A stretch of 64,000 bases of DNA, from positions 185,318,301-185,382,300 of the forward strand of contig OW386285.2 in the NCBI GenBank assembly GCA_936432065.2, given 5' to 3'. The position numbers were made by a program, and so were the translations under genes. The DNA is from Rutpela maculata (taxonomy: Eukaryota > Arthropoda > Insecta > Coleoptera > Cerambycidae). The notes under the pieces are model-generated. The model did not search any database. It saw only the letters and a program-made list of their open reading frames with translations, and had not been told where the DNA came from. Position 1 is the stretch's first letter. Each line of letters begins with the position of its first letter. Of this stretch, positions 1-9,684 are shown piece by piece.

Positions 1-286
1 AAAGTAAATATGATGAGGTTTCAATGACACTGGTGATACTATTTATAAACATAAGAAATAGTAGAGGACCGAGGTTAGAGCCTGCAACAAATGACTCCGA
101 GACATAACCTCTTATAACCACCTGTTGATTTCTATTATGTAAGTAAGAAGACATAAATCGAGCTAAGTTATCATGAAAGCCAAACTCTCTGCTCAGTTTA
201 CTTAAAAGTATGCCATGCGAAACAGTGTCAAATGCTTTCGCGAAGTCAGTATAGACGACATCTACCTGACCATGGTTATAGTGTGA
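1..286 (-). pseudogene. LINE-A reverse transcriptase, central part (truncated by window edge)
   Basis: Translating the minus strand gives a recognisable non-LTR reverse transcriptase segment around the first catalytic motif, reading VDVVYTDFAKAFDTVSH, followed by the motif that normally precedes the FADD box. The frame is open across this short piece and runs off the window start. It continues the reverse transcriptase at 949-1516, from which it is separated by the inserted TIR element at 291-944. Non-LTR reverse transcriptase copies RNA at a nicked chromosomal target. The family looks like the Jockey/CR1 group, but I cannot assign the clade without an alignment. Confidence 0.8.
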
Positions 287-290
287 GATC

Positions 291-944
291 CCAGAGCTGC
301 CAGACCTACGTCATTTTAGCAAAGCTAATATTTTGCCAACGAATAGTGTAATATCTAGTTAAGAACGTATGCGTATTTGCTAGCTTGAAAGCGGGGCGCT
401 TTTGCAGAAAACAGGTACAAAAGGTACATACAAATTTTAACACCTACGTTAAAGTGTGATAGCTGATTTAATTTTCAAGTGACACGCTGACGACATCGTG
501 TAAACGTCAATCTCCGAATCTTAAGGTCCGAGGTTCAATCCCTGAGCGTTCTCAGTTTTTTTTTCAAATATACGTACTAAGAAAAAAGTTATGGCCAAAA
601 ATAATAAATATTTCCCTATCGGTTGTCTCTTTCTTGGTAATCGCCACTTTAAGTTAATATTTGTTGAAAAAAAAAAAGCTGAGAACGCTCAGGGATCGAA
701 CTTCGGACCTTAAGATTCGGAGGTTGATGCTTACACCATGTCGTTAGCCTCTCACTTGAAAAATAAATCAGCTGTCATACTTTAACGTAGGAGCGAAAAA
801 TTTTTATGTACCTTTTGTACCTGTTTCCTGCAAAAGCGCCCCGCTTTCAAGCTAGCAAATATGCATACGTTCTTAACTAGATATTACACTATTCGTTGTC
901 AAAATATTAGCTTTGCTAAAATGACGTAGGTCTGGCGGCTCTGG
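291..944. mobile_element. 654-bp foldback/TIR element inserted in LINE-A
   Basis: The two ends are long inverted repeats (about 270 bp) starting CCAGAGC(T/C)GCCAGACCTACG. The 4-bp direct repeat GATC flanks them at 287-290 and 945-948, so the target duplication is probably GATC. The element interrupts the LINE-A reverse transcriptase frame exactly between these sites. Each arm carries a tRNA-like B-box sequence (GGTTCAATCCC near 531-541 and the diverged inverted copy GGATCGAACTTC near 691-702). No transposase is present, so it is non-autonomous. The superfamily is not assigned. Confidence 0.8.
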
Positions 945-948
945 GATC

Positions 949-1516
949 TTGGACTATTATCTAAAACATTAGAAATAAATTGAGTTAGGTTGCTAAGGTT
1001 GCTGACTGTAGACCTGTGTTTCATGAATCCTTGTTGGTGCATAGAGATGTTTTTGGATACTGATTTATATATGTCCTTATAAATGATTGATTCAAACAGT
1101 TTAGCCGGTACAGACAGTATGACAATTGGTCTATAATTTTTTATATCGGATCTATCACCTTTTTTAAAAATTGAGCAAAATTTCGCAACTTTCCAGGAGT
1201 GTGGAAACACTCCGGATTTTAAGCTCAAATTAAATATTATTTTTAACGGGTATGCAAAGATATCAGCACAACCTTTTACTATATATGACAGTAAGTGATC
1301 TGGCCCAATGGTTTTGTTAATTTTAAGATTAGCAATAGCCTCAAGGACATCCTCAGTTGACACAGACTGAATAGAGATCGGATTAGCATATATTTTATGG
1401 CTGATGTTATTATTGTTTACATCTTCTGCATCCACACTGTATACTCTACTGAAATTCATTGCAAAGGCATTAGCTATGGATTTACCATCAGTGTACTCAG
1501 TCCCATTTAGGTGCAC
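949..1516 (-). pseudogene. LINE-A reverse transcriptase, N-terminal part
   Basis: The translation has classic non-LTR RT block 1-2 features: IGPDHLLSYIVKG, then FPHSWKVAKFCSIFKKGDRS and NYRPIVILSVPAKLFESII. It reads toward the catalytic motif on the other side of the 291-944 insertion. The open frame nominally extends to 899, but the last residues are encoded by the inserted element, so the gene piece really ends near 949. Upstream (higher coordinates) it follows the endonuclease-RT linker at 1676-2020 after a frame break. It is a dead fragment of ORF2. Confidence 0.85.
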
Positions 1517-1675
1517 TTTATTAGGAATGAAAACAGACCCTTTTTTGCTGTTTATATACTGCCAGAAAGACTTGCAGTCAGAACTGATGTCGTGCTGAAT
1601 TTTGACTAAATATTGTTCATGAGCATCATCAATGTCTCTTTTTATTTTGGCCCTAAGATATATTGTGTTTTCAGT

Positions 1676-2020
1676 TCAGCACTTTATATTTTTTGATTTC
1701 GTTCTAATTTTATCTTTTCTTTTTATGTCATTTATTATTTGTTTGGTAAACCACACCGAATATCTAGCACTCTTTTTAACTTTAGGTATACAGATTTCAA
1801 AGATATGATTAATTCTACTATAAAAAGTATCAACGGCGATGTTCACGTCAAATAAAGAGTCTAGATCACTCCAGTCAGTGTTCAGAAGTAAATGATAAAT
1901 AAGATCATAGTTTGCTTTTCTAAAATTATAATTTTGCGAGTTATCTGATGAAAGATCTTTGATAGTATTAGTTTTTATAGAAACAACTATGCTTAGAGTC
2001 GGATGATGACTGTCTTCCAC
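1676..2020 (-). pseudogene. LINE-A ORF2 linker between endonuclease and RT
   Basis: The 114-residue frame begins with the end of an apurinic-type endonuclease (SHHPTLSIVV resembles the usual SDHxP motif) and continues into the linker typical of Jockey/CR1-type ORF2 (NYNFRKANYDLIYHLLL, DWSDLDSLFDVNIAVDTFY, then a basic KRKDKIRTKSK segment). It precedes the RT at 949-1516 in transcription order, with stops between them. Function is inferred from this order and these motifs. Confidence 0.75.
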
Positions 2021-2410
2021 TACAGTACTAAATGTGCCCCGTTTGCAAATGATAATTTCTCTAGAGCCAATGATTGCTAGAACCTAGACACCTTCAAAGG
2101 ATGGATCAACAGATACAGTAAGCTGTTTAGAAGTTACTGTAGACTGCACACATATTAAGAAACTACAACCTCTGGAGACGCCCATATTGTTATAGTGACG
2201 ATCGTGTCTAAAAACTCAATATTTGGAACTGCTAATTTCGCTGCTATAAGGTAGCAGTCGTTTAAACCTGTTTCAGTTAGAATGATGAAGTCAAAGTCCG
2301 AGTATTGTGTAGCTTTGTTGAACTCCAGAATTTTGGTACGAAGGCCTAGGATATTCTGATAATAGCAGATTACAAGGTTGCAATTAGTATTGCCGATTAT
2401 TGCTGGGCCG
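2021..2410 (-). pseudogene. LINE-A endonuclease, decayed N-terminal part
   Basis: On the minus strand a stretch reads YYQNILGLRTKILEFNKA and then DFDFIILTETGLND. These are the N-terminal signatures of the LINE endonuclease (Q-N-x-RGL and the catalytic TET motif). Several stops and frameshifts follow, toward 2021. It belongs to the same ORF2 as the linker and RT below it. Confidence 0.7.
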
Positions 2411-2580
2411 GAATTGGCTTGCTTTATGCCGGGGGTTTGAGTTATGGTAGGTAGTCTGGTTCGAGGGATAATAGTTTCTATAAACTAGTTCCTCATACGT
2501 TGAAGAATTACTTGTATTTATTAATATCAATGTGTTCTGTTTCTGTTTTTAAAATTCAATTTAACAAAGGAAAACTCATC

Positions 2581-2630
2581 TAAATAGTCCTGAGGATGTC
2601 AATAAATCTTGACGAAACGTCGACTATTTA
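2581..2630 (+). ncRNA. Hammerhead-ribozyme-like fold, Penelope-type motif
   Basis: The plus strand holds, in order: TAAATAGTC (2581-2589), CTGAGGA (2590-2596), one extra T, GTCAA-loop-TTGAC (2598-2613), GAAA (2614-2617), CGTC (2618-2621) and GACTATTTA (2622-2630). The two outer arms are exact 9-bp complements and would be stem I. GTCAA/TTGAC would be stem II, and A-C/G-U the minimal stem III, with predicted cleavage after C2621. This is the order of parts in a type I hammerhead. The extra T between the core and stem II departs from the consensus, so activity is uncertain. It lies between the ORF1 and ORF2 remnants of LINE-A and is probably a separate inserted fragment. Confidence 0.5.
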
Positions 2631-2747
2631 AAAAAGTTTTGTTTTTTTTCCTAACACCTTTTGGTCTATACCCGTTAGCCGTTATCAGCATTGAAGTACA
2701 GACCATCAACCACTAATAAAAAATAATAGCTTCTGCCACGGTAAGAT

Positions 2748-2948
2748 CTAATTAGCTTGGTTGTTGTAGTTGGATTTGGTGAAACTGGATCTGTTTTGTA
2801 GAAAAAACTTTCTAACCTCGATATCTTCTGGCCAATTGAAAGGGTTCATTAAATCATTAAGCAAATCAGCAGGGGCAACAATGCGATAGCTTGCATAGTC
2901 GCCTGATTTCACTACAATTCTCAATTCTAAAATTTTCCCTTTGACCAA
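2748..2948 (-). pseudogene. LINE-A ORF1, C-terminal domain
   Basis: The 66-residue frame contains SYRIVAPADLLNDLMNP followed by FNWPEDIEVRKFF. The pattern (a basic hydrophobic strand, then W-P-x-x-I-x-V-R) is common at the end of ORF1 proteins of non-LTR elements with an N-terminal zinc finger. It lies downstream of the ORF1 coiled-coil segment at 3431-3616 in the same orientation. ORF1 proteins bind the element RNA. Confidence 0.6.
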
Positions 2949-3012
2949 AAGTAGACTTTAGATAATCTAGTAGGTCGTCTTGGGAAGCATTGATGTCAAG
3001 TTTTCTAACTTA

Positions 3013-3584
3013 AATTGAAGTTGTTGGAAAGGTTCTAGCAGCCGTTAACTTGTTATCAATCTTTCTTGTGCCAGTAATCAATTCAATGTCATGATTCTTG
3101 GATTTTATCGTTTTCTGATGGTCGGATGTATTTTTAGACTTGTTATAGTAAGTTTGTTGGACATCGTTGATTACCATATTATTATCAATATTATTATTAT
3201 CTGAATCATAGCGATATGAGCGATTTGGAGAGGAAAGTGTGTTATTACTAATGATGTTTTTAATCATGGCTAATTCTTTATTTAAGTGCCGAATTTGAAA
3301 TTGAAGTTGTTGGAAAGGTTCTAGCAGCCGTTAACTTGTTATCAATCTTTCTTGTGCCAGTAATCAATTCAATGTCATAATTCTTGGATTTTATCGTTTT
3401 GTGAGGGTCGGATGTATTTTTAGACTTGTTTTAGTAAGTTTGTTGGACATCGTTGATAACCATATTATTATCAATATTATTATTATCTGAATCACAGCGA
3501 TATGAGCGATTTGGAGAGGGAAGTGTGTTATTACTAATGATGTTTTTAATCATGGCTAATTCTTTATTTAAGTGCCGAATTTGA
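3013..3584. repeat. 286-bp direct tandem duplication inside LINE-A ORF1
   Basis: Positions 3013-3298 and 3299-3584 repeat the same ORF1 coding sequence in tandem with a few substitutions. Both start around TTGAAGTTGTTGGAAAGG and both include the run of Asn and Asp codons. The duplication adds a second partial copy of the low-complexity hinge of ORF1. Confidence 0.85.
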
Positions 3585-3616
3585 TTTTGAAGTTCATTGA
3601 GAGGAGACTTAATACG
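3431..3616 (-). pseudogene. LINE-A ORF1, coiled-coil middle segment
   Basis: The frame includes LNELQNQIRHLNKELAMI, a leucine-rich heptad segment, and then an Asn/Asp-rich stretch. It is the trimerisation-type coiled coil expected between the N-terminal zinc finger (4585-4872) and the C-terminal domain (2748-2948). The frame is broken at 3617 by an inserted TIR element. Confidence 0.65.
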
Positions 3617-4441
3617 CCCAGATAGCACAGAGATGTCTTTAAGATGTCTTAAAGACGCCTTCCTTAGACTTTCACTACGTCTAAAGACGTCCATTTACGC
3701 CTTACAGACGTCTTACTATTTAGGTCTTTTGTTAAAAATCCAGACGTCTTACAGTTGTCTTTTCGAGGTCCATTGTTGGTCTAAAACAGACCTAAAATTG
3801 AAAAAAAAATACATTTGCATATCGGTTTTATAAGCAACTGTTACCTTTATAAAAACCAACTAAAACTTTTTGCGCAATTATTTTAATGAAAAAAAAAAAA
3901 AGCGGAATCAGTAGGGATCGAACCGCAGACCTATTGACTCGTAAGTGAACTCTTTAACTCTGCGGCCACTGAGCGGTTGTGATTTGTTCTCTTAAAGACT
4001 CTATAGTTAGCAAATTCAATGGCTAGATTTTGCTGGACAATTCGGTTGTTATTTATTATGTTGTCATTAATCTTTCATTTATATCTAATAATGTCATTAA
4101 TAATTTATAAAAAAGATTAAAATTAAATTATTAATGACAAATTACTACAAATACACAAACAAAATACACTACACATTTTACAGAAATATCTGTCAAATAT
4201 AAAGAAAAACATTGTAAAATTGAAAAAAACAGTTTTGTTAACATTTTTTTGCTTCTATTGGGCAATACTAACATTGACATCGTAATTATGACGTCTTTAA
4301 AACGTCTTTAAGACGTAGAAATCAGACATCTTAAAGACATCTAAGGAAAGACATCTTCAAGACATCTTTATAAGGAATAAGACGTTCAGACCTAAATAAG
4401 ACTTAATATGGACGTCTTAAAGACGTCTTATGCTATCTGGG
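3617..4441. mobile_element. 825-bp TIR element with AAGACGTC-rich ends
   Basis: The ends are CCCAGATAGCA (3617-3627) and its inverted copy (4431-4441), flanked by the 3-bp direct repeat ACG (3614-3616 and 4442-4444). Both subterminal regions are packed with variants of AAGACGTC or GACGTCTT, a likely transposase-binding repeat. There is no coding sequence. A tRNA-like segment lies inside. The element splits the LINE-A ORF1 frame. Superfamily not assigned. Confidence 0.75.
3895..3985 (-). repeat. tRNA-like segment inside the 3617-4441 element
   Basis: On the minus strand this reads like a degenerate tRNA 5' half (CGCTCAGTGGCCGCAGAG) followed by a B-box GGTTCGATCCC. The acceptor and T-stem pairing is poor, so it is probably not a functional tRNA but a tRNA-derived (SINE-head-like) sequence with possible RNA polymerase III promoter elements. 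Confidence 0.4.
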
Positions 4442-4584
4442 ACGCTAATTACTATAGGTGCTTTCAGTTGAGTTGTAACTATTGGATACTGAATTAAGTT
4501 CACCATCGGTTAGTAATTTTATTAAGTCAGTGTTAGAGCTTTTTAGGTTGCAAACATCAGTGGATAGCAAATCAAGTTTAGCAA

Positions 4585-4872
4585 TTATGACAGATTCGTT
4601 TTGATACATTTGAGCTTTTTCATGGCTGAGGTTATTCCTTCCTTAATAGTATCGCTGATCATTAATTTTAAATCATGACTCAAAACAGGGGTTTTGTTGG
4701 CTCTGCAGTTAGTACACCAAAAAATGAGGGTCCTCATAGACTTCATTGTAGCCGCTCTGTATTTTGTGGATGACAGTTTAGAGCAGGTTTGACATAATTT
4801 GCTGTTACAGTTGTCACAGTTTGCTAGAGGCTCTTCCTTGGTTTCTGACTTTTTGCATAAGTTGCAATTCAT
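4585..4872 (-). pseudogene. LINE-A ORF1 N-terminus with C8 zinc finger
   Basis: The protein begins MNCNLCKKSETKEE and shows eight cysteines at residues 3, 6, 19, 22, 27, 30, 53 and 56. This spacing is PHD-like and is found at the N-terminus of ORF1 in several CR1/Jockey-type LINEs. The Met at 4872 is the natural start. Downstream the ORF is broken by stops and by the element at 3617-4441. A related copy of the same domain occurs at 35121-35372. Confidence 0.75.
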
Positions 4873-4889
4873 GATAAAATACTGTGGAT

Positions 4890-5720
4890 GTTGTTAGGAT
4901 TAATTATTAAAAACCAGACCTGTGCTCAGATAATTTAAATCAGCATTAAGATGAAATGTATAATGATAAAATAAAGGATAAAATGTTCCTGAGTCCTATA
5001 CTGTACTGTGTTTACAGTTATTAGAACTAGATGAGTTTTTGTTCGGTTTTATTCACAGAAGTTTTTATGCCAGAAGCAGGTTTTTTGTTGGCACAAGCAG
5101 GAATTTTGATATAATTTCTAATTTCTAATGCAGCTTTGAACTGTTAAGTGATATAACTTGCTTCGAGTTTAAGCCTTTAAAATAGTAAATCAGGTAACTG
5201 AAGTTTTGTGATTAGGTCTATATGGAACAAGTTTATAAAAACCACTAAGTTCACAAGCGAAATTGAGTTAGTTGAGGAGCACACACAAACTCAACTGACA
5301 CAATTTATATATCTTCATAGACGTGATATCGTTGAAATCGGAATTTTTACTGCTTTTCAATGGTTCGATTACAAATTATAAGTAATCATGAAATAAACAA
5401 CTTGTGCCAAAACGGCACTCAACGTAATCCGATCTCAACCAAAACCTTTTCAGATCTTCTGGAGCACTAAAAAAACCTTCATGCAAAGTTTCATCCAAAT
5501 CCGTTTAGTAGCTTCACCGCTATCGTGCTAACATACATACACACATACACACACACAGACATTTTTCAAAAACCACTTTTTTGGGTTCCTTAAAACCTTA
5601 AAACGTAAAGATTTGATGTTATCTCAATTTTCGATTTTGGACTAATTGTAGTAACCTCCCACAATTTTATTATGGGGAAGTTAATTAAGCAAATATATTC
5701 CACAAGTAATACATATTTAC
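4890..5720. other. Non-coding stretch with an RTE/SINE-like tail
   Basis: I see no gene here. At about 5400-5560 there is a sequence of the form 'GTTTCATCCAAATCCGTTTA' followed by ACATACATACACACATAC, which resembles the 3' ends of RTE-type LINEs and their SINEs. The rest is AT-rich and unassigned. Confidence 0.4.
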
Positions 5721-5978
5721 GAATGGTTTTTAACTAATAGATTAAAACTAAATGATGACAAGACACAATCATTAATATTTACTTTGCGAAAAAGGGATCC
5801 AGATGAACAGACCGATGCATCCGTAAAATTTCTAGGTGTGTACTTGGACTCAATATTATCCTGGGAAAAACATGTTACAAAACTATCGACTAAACTCTCT
5901 AAAAATATTTATTTCCTTCGCAACCTTGTCGATACAGTATCCCTTAACTACCTACTTACGGCTTATTACCTAGAATAA
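5721..5978 (+). pseudogene. LINE-B reverse transcriptase, C-terminal part
   Basis: The frame runs from WFLTNRLKLNDDKTQSLIF through VKFLGVYLDSILSWEKHV to SKNIYFLRNLVDTVS. This is the thumb/connection part of a non-LTR RT (the 'KT' and 'FLGVxLD' blocks). It starts in mid-protein without a start codon and ends in a stop at 5978, where it abuts a different LINE fragment. It is similar in style to the RT end at 17160-17614 and could be the same family. Confidence 0.85.
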
Positions 5979-6440
5979 AAATAGCTGGCTATATAGGAAA
6001 AAACAGGACAGAAAATGAAATTGTAAAATGTATCAGGAAGCAAAACTCCTGGATTGATGAATCTGAAGAGTTAAAAATAACATACATAAAACAAAAAAGA
6101 AACGAGGAATCCACAATATGTGCAGAATGTTTAGCAAGTTTATTTCATAAGTTTATGCACATTAAAAAGGTATTTATTGAATGGCAACGTTATCCAGTAT
6201 ATGAAGACCTCACTATCACTAGATGTTTTAAATGCCAAGGCTTTTATCACAAAAACACAATTTGTAATAATAAAAAGGTCTGTGAGTACTGTGCAGAAGA
6301 ACATGACTCACGAGATGTCCAAAGGAAAACATAAAATGTAATAATTGCTTGCAAGCCAATAACAAGTATAAAATGAATTACAATATCTCTCATAAAGCAT
6401 CTGATCCAGAATGTCCCAGCTATAATTAATTATCAAATAA
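5966..6440 (+). pseudogene. LINE-C ORF1 (gag-like) with CCHC knuckles
   Basis: A frame different from LINE-B reads LPRIKIAGYIG, NEIVKCIRKQNSWI and later CFKCQGFYHKNTIC and KVCEYCAEEHDS. The last two are consecutive zinc knuckles (C-x2-C-x4-H-x4-C and a second, imperfect one). This is typical of ORF1 proteins of I/Jockey-like LINEs, which bind the element RNA. A frameshift near 6320 and a stop near 6427 break it. It starts abruptly next to the LINE-B RT end, so the junction is chimeric or nested. Confidence 0.75.
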
Positions 6441-6569
6441 GTATTTTGAAAAAGAAAATAGATTACAATACGTACTAGAACAATTAGATTCTATAGGTGA
6501 AGAACTATATGGGAAATTAGTAAATGATGTAATGTTAAAACAACAAATTGTTTTAAAAGACAAGTTGTT

Positions 6570-7150
6570 AAATATTATGCATCTCAATATTAGAAGTGTC
6601 AAAAAGGACTTCGATCAATTAATATTGCTAATTGAAACATATGTGATCTGATAATTTTGAGCAAATGTTTTCAATTAAAATCATGTAATTAGTTTAACAT
6701 TCCAGGCTTTACAATTTATTATAACAAGGGAGATTATCATAAAAATGACGGTATTCTAATATTGATAAAATCAGACATTGATGTTGCCGTAAACCTCGAT
6801 ATCTAGAATTACCTCTAATCTTTGTGATATAACCTTCGGAATTTCAGCTATTTATAAGCCTCCTCCTATTAATGAAACAATATTTATTGAAGATTTTAGA
6901 AATTTTTTAACATAAATATAAGTGACAATGAAAATCATAATGTTAATGCATATCTCTCTTTAATGGGGCAGCATGGTTTTATGCCATACATTAACTCTCC
7001 CACCTAGATAACAACAGAAATATATTCATGTATTGATTACTTATTTATTAATAAAAAAATAAATATACATAACATAACCTTGAAATCCTTTATATTAAAT
7101 ACTGATATAACCGATCATTATCCAATAATTTTAAACATTAACTCGGAAAT
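6570..7150 (+). pseudogene. LINE-C endonuclease, decayed
   Basis: Fragments in several frames read LLNIMHLNIRSVKKDFDQL (start of a LINE endonuclease), FNIPGFTIYYNKGDYHKNDG, then YINSPT, SCIDYLFI and TDHYPIIL. These match the order of the endonuclease N-terminus and its C-terminal SxxDxIF and SDHxP motifs. Multiple frameshifts and deletions make it inactive. Confidence 0.7.
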
Positions 7151-7207
7151 AATGTTAATAGACTCCACAATCAACCGAGCAACACATATGAATATATAGA
7201 TCACAAT

Positions 7208-7615
7208 ATGTTTAAATATAAAATGTCTTTCCAAGATTGGTCTGAGGTATTGAACGCCAATGATCCTGAACAAGCTACCAATATTTTTACTACAATCTTT
7301 CAGCAAATCTTAAATAAATGTAAATCTATTAATATTAAAATAAACAATCATAAAAAAATTAAAAAATGGATAACAACAGGCTTAATTACATTAATTAAGC
7401 ATAGGGACAAACTAAAGAAGAAATTACTAAAAAATTACAGTTGTGAATTAGAAAAGGAATATAAATTATATAGAAATCAATTAAATACATTAATAAAGAA
7501 ACAAAAATATAACTATTATAAATCCCTGATAGAAAATAATAAAAATAATGTTAAAAAAATATATCATTACTTGATCAATAATATTGCATTAGTTTTTCAA
7601 CAAAAAAATGCCTAA
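7208..7615 (+). pseudogene. LINE-C ORF2 linker after the endonuclease
   Basis: The 135-residue frame contains FQDWSEVLNAND, KKIKKWITTGLITLIKHRDK and YKLYRNQLNTLIKKQKYNYY. It is the conserved linker that precedes RT in Jockey/CR1-type ORF2 proteins. The sequence stops before any RT block, so the element is truncated here. Confidence 0.8.
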
Positions 7616-7846
7616 TATGATTTCTCGAAAAATCGACCTTTTTCTTCTTAATAAAAATGCACGCCACTGACTGAAATAAGTTTGTTTTATTCAAAAAAGA
7701 AATATTAAAGATCTTTGATATCAATCCAAATTTGGTTGAAATTGGATGACCAATAACTGAGTTACGAAGGTGTTTCCACTTGAAATGGGTCGCACTGGTG
7801 ACTCTAATGTTGAGACGTGTAATAAAGTACAATTTATTTGAGACCT
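7616..7846. other. Unassigned non-coding stretch before the Gypsy element
   Basis: No gene is visible. A passage near 7730-7790 (AATTTGGTTGAAATTGGATG and onward) looks like a retroposon 3' end, but I cannot assign it. It ends at the GAAGG target duplication at 7847-7851. Confidence 0.3.
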
Positions 7847-7982
7847 GAAGGTATAGATGGTCTTGGTTATAAAAATAAACATTTTTAACATTGTAAAAAT
7901 AAAATATTGGTACTTCAAAATAAATTCTGTTGTTATTATAATATTTTTGTTTCTTCCTCTTTACTTGGTTACACTGCTAGAC

Positions 7983-9605
7983 TGTAACGGTTGAAATTTG
8001 ACTTGTCCTGTCATCCCGTGAGATATGTCCCTTTTCAATTTAAAGCTTTAATTTCAAGGAACTGAAATGGAAACAAACAGGCTAGATTATGACAAGTTCA
8101 AATTAATAAACAATGAGTTTCAAAATAAATTTAGACAAGGGTTCTTAAAATGTTTCTGGCTTTACCTTCAGCTTATTTGAGGTAATTTAAACAAGTATAT
8201 AATTTAAATAACTTTAGTGTTAAATTGCACTCTGTTTTGATATTGATTTGACATTTTAAAACAGGGATTTTTAAAATCTAAAGTAGCATGTTATAAGTTT
8301 TTTTGAACAAAAAAACCTGAGAGGCAAAAAAGGTAACCATTTTGAAATCTAGAATTTCCTGGCATTTCTCTCCTGATTTGTGAAGTGTTAGGACCTCATA
8401 AGAACTAGGGTGAGTTGGTTGCTACTGATTTTAATTTTCCTGCTAGATACTTACTGGAGAAATATTTAATTCCAGGTTCCTTTTCTACTCTCGAATTTAA
8501 TTATTTCACTCATCTATAATTTTATGTCATTCAAATCAAGGCTAAAACAATTTTAAAAGCCTCCCTGGTAAAGTCATTCTGGCATTGAGAGCCTGAGCCA
8601 TCTAAGGATCCCGCTAGGCATTGTTTCATCCACTGCGTGGAAACATTTTAAGAACATATTAATATTGTGAGATGCCTCCACATGGAAAGTTACCTGGTCC
8701 AGTAAGAACTGTTCATAACCTGCCGTTGTTTCTGGGTCATGTCCAGCAGCTCCACCAAGAAGCGCAACCGAATAAGGTGCAAGTAGGATTAACTCGCTCG
8801 GTGTAAACTCACTAAACAGCTGTTATTTGGGTATTAAATTTTTGTAGAAAACCTAAAACAAGACATAATCTAGCTCTTATCAATGTTTAAGAATTGCACA
8901 TTTATTTGACGTGCACTTTTGCATTTCTTTAAAACTTTGGGTAGTCACACACATTTAGCTTGTGCATTATTTCATGTTCTATTATTTTATTATTATAACC
9001 TACCTGTTGTTCAAGTGGGCAATCGCCAAAATAGCATATAGCATTTCCAGATGAATTAAATTTATCATTTACCATTATTAATTTCAAATTTCAACTATTG
9101 TCATCGAGTTGTCAAATTTCTTAAAAGTAAGGTTGCTGTCAAACAGTAAATTCCTAATAGTAGGGGTGCGTTCCGTATCTAATGTACGAAGACATTTAAA
9201 TTTTCTTGGTAGGGCTGATTTCGCGATCACTTTAATTTTATTATCGTTCATTATTTATATTTACCTTTATATGTTAATACTGCTCAGAATTTACTTAGTC
9301 ATTGTTTGTCATTTATTTTGTACCACGTACATATATTTATTATTAAATTATTATTATGACTATTCCTTGTGTTTAAAATTATTTTGCTTGTTTTGTCACT
9401 CCCCTCCCTTGTCGATCCCTAGCGATCGGCTGGCGCCCGCAAAGAAAATAGCTCGTGCATTTTTGGTAACCAACAAACAAGAACCAACGAATAAGTACAT
9501 CGCCAAAGCAAAATCTTCTTAAGCGAACCCACCCCCGGCTACGACTGTAAGAGCTGTCGCGCGTGGTTGCTATTTAAAATTTCTAATCTGAAAGTAAGCG
9601 CCACA
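7983..9605. mobile_element. 1.6-kb TG..CA insertion in the Gypsy 3' LTR, solo-LTR-like
   Basis: Comparison with the intact LTR at 16660-16903 shows that 7983-9605 is inserted and flanked by the 4-bp repeat AGAC (7979-7982 and 9606-9609). It begins TGTAACGG and ends GCGCCACA, as expected for an LTR or LTR-bounded element. A segment at 26063-27517 has matching ends (TGTAACGG and GGCGCCTACA). No pol genes are visible, so a large solo LTR is the simplest reading. A protein-like stretch inside (8695-8818) does not fit that reading well. Confidence 0.6.
8695..8818 (-). other. Possible exon of unknown protein inside the 7983-9605 insertion
   Basis: On the minus strand the sequence after an AACAG acceptor-like site is open for about 42 codons and reads LFSEFTPSELILLAPYSVAL, then GGAAGHDPETTAGYEQFLLD, ending at a CAG/GTAACT donor-like site. 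The frame stays open for about 39 more codons past the donor. The composition is protein-like rather than AT-rich noise. I do not recognise the family. It may be a captured host exon or a remnant of a mobile-element gene. Confidence 0.3.
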
Positions 9606-9609
9606 AGAC

Positions 9610-9663
9610 CTCCAGTGTGGACGAGTCGCACATATCTTTTACTAGAGTAAATGAGTCACTACA
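9610..9663 (-). repeat. Gypsy 3' LTR, first part; rest at 7852-7982
   Basis: Matches the first 54 bases of the LTR at 16660-16903 (starting TGTAG on the minus strand). The remainder of this LTR lies at 7852-7982 beyond the 7983-9605 insertion. It lacks about 70 bp that the other LTR has. Confidence 0.85.
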
Positions 9664-9677
9664 CATACCCCTTCCAT
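9664..9677 (-). promoter_or_regulatory. Gypsy polypurine tract region
   Basis: On the minus strand the LTR start TGTAGTGACTC is directly preceded by AATGGAAGGGGTATG, a purine-rich run in the position where plus-strand DNA synthesis is primed in LTR retrotransposons. Confidence 0.65.
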
Positions 9678-9684
9678 TAAAAGA

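Noticed and set aside
3895..3985. Functional tRNA gene
   Set aside because: B-box is good, but acceptor and T-stem pairing fail and it lies inside a transposon.
9109..9522. 137-codon plus-strand frame in the LTR-like insertion
   Set aside because: Low-complexity hydrophobic run with no domain. Better explained as non-coding LTR sequence.
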